From the NCBI RefSeq assembly GCF_021216655.1, contig NZ_CP080437.1, positions 372,001-436,000 of the forward strand: 64,000 nucleotides of DNA, written 5' to 3'. The stretch is from Clavibacter michiganensis. GTDB taxonomy: Bacteria > Actinomycetota > Actinomycetes > Actinomycetales > Microbacteriaceae. Position numbers and translations under genes: made by a program. The notes under the pieces were generated by a model. The model saw only the letters and a list, made by a program, of their open reading frames with translations. It did no database searches and was not told the origin of the DNA. Shown piece after piece: positions 63,699 to 64,000 of the stretch; the stretch's first letter is position 1, and each line of letters opens with the position of its first letter.

Positions 63699-64000
63699 CT
63701 AGCCCCGGATGAGCATCGCCGACGGACGCGGCGAGAACGCGTTGTCCAGCACGAGGCACGCGGCGCCCACGGCGGCGACGTCCTCGCCGACCGCCGACTC
63801 GACCACCCGCACGGGGTGCTTGGCGATGAGCGCGGGGGACCGCCGCACCTCCTCGGGCAGCGTCTCGAGCACGAGTCGCGCGATGGGGTGCCAGAAGGGC
63901 CCGCCGCAGACGACCTCGTCGACGTCGAGCAGGTTGACCTGGATCACGATGGCGCGCGCGAGGTGGCGGGCCGCGGCCTCCACGATCCGGCGGGCGGGCC
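63699..64000 (-). CDS. ROK family regulator or sugar kinase (5' partial)
   Basis: Only the C-terminal ~100 residues are in the window; the frame is open to the right edge. The visible part has RAIVIQVNLLDVDEVVCGGPFW, matching the conserved ROK block in which a strand and turn follow the nucleotide site, and a C-terminal ... AAVGAACLVLDNAFSPRPSAML. ROK proteins next to sugar operons are mostly transcriptional repressors; whether a helix-turn-helix is present lies beyond the edge. It probably controls the mannoside operon. Confidence 0.8.
   Translation of the reverse strand, partial: PARRIVEAAARHLARAIVIQVNLLDVDEVVCGGPFWHPIARLVLETLPEEVRRSPALIAKHPVRVVESAVGEDVAAVGAACLVLDNAFSPRPSAMLIRG

Overview
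The window is very GC-rich, gene-dense actinobacterial DNA. A Clavibacter-like member of the Microbacteriaceae is the best guess, but that is inference from content, not from a search. Supporting signs are a UPF0182 membrane protein, a CmtR-type metal sensor, an arsenate reductase of the mycothiol-linked type, many translational overlaps (ATGA or GTGA) and many start codons placed about 6 nt after a TAnnnT box, which suggests leaderless mRNAs. I see no rRNA genes, transposases, integrases or CRISPR arrays.

Layout. 1-5 kb: the end of a UPF0182 gene, an initiator tRNA, a peroxiredoxin-like gene, then a clearly lower-GC islet carrying one unknown gene with a HEPN-like R-x4-H motif. 5-12.7 kb: a PadR regulator coupled to a UbiB-type kinase, lipB-lipA (lipoate synthesis), a siderophore-interacting flavoprotein, unknown genes, a YitT membrane protein and a DUF3817 protein. 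12.9-16.4 kb: a secreted protein of about 1150 residues with seven Ig-like repeats and a GQSN-type esterase domain. 16.4-18.1 kb: metal and arsenate handling (cation efflux protein, cmtR, arsC). 18-28 kb: TetR with a divergent carboxylesterase, a hydrolase with a GNAT acetyltransferase, a DEAD-box RNA helicase, a methyltransferase divergent from an XRE-cupin regulator, and a DUF2510/PASTA-like membrane protein. 28-35 kb: a dioxygenase/esterase pair like MhqO/MhqD, several unknown genes, a PRISE-type reductase and a DUF418 membrane protein.

35-43 kb holds an ABC-2 exporter followed by a two-component pair, then a chvE-mmsA-mmsB type monosaccharide importer. 43.5-48.5 kb holds an ER/SipW-type signal peptidase with three proteins that carry SipW-type (ALW) signal peptides, divergent from an orphan PAS histidine kinase. 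48.6-57 kb has a BCCT transporter, a diacylglycerol kinase-like protein, a solitary RecF/OLD-like ATPase, a fatty-acid desaturase, a zinc alcohol dehydrogenase, a membrane protein and a DinB-like protein. 57-64 kb is a mannoside-use operon read right to left: ROK regulator (cut by the window edge), lipoprotein binding protein, two permeases and a GH38 alpha-mannosidase.

The most interesting signals are the SipW/ALW secretion cluster with its divergent kinase, the foreign-looking HEPN-like gene, the repeated TAnnnT-6 nt-start architecture, and an apparent excess of the palindrome GGATCC in all reading frames, missing from the low-GC islet.
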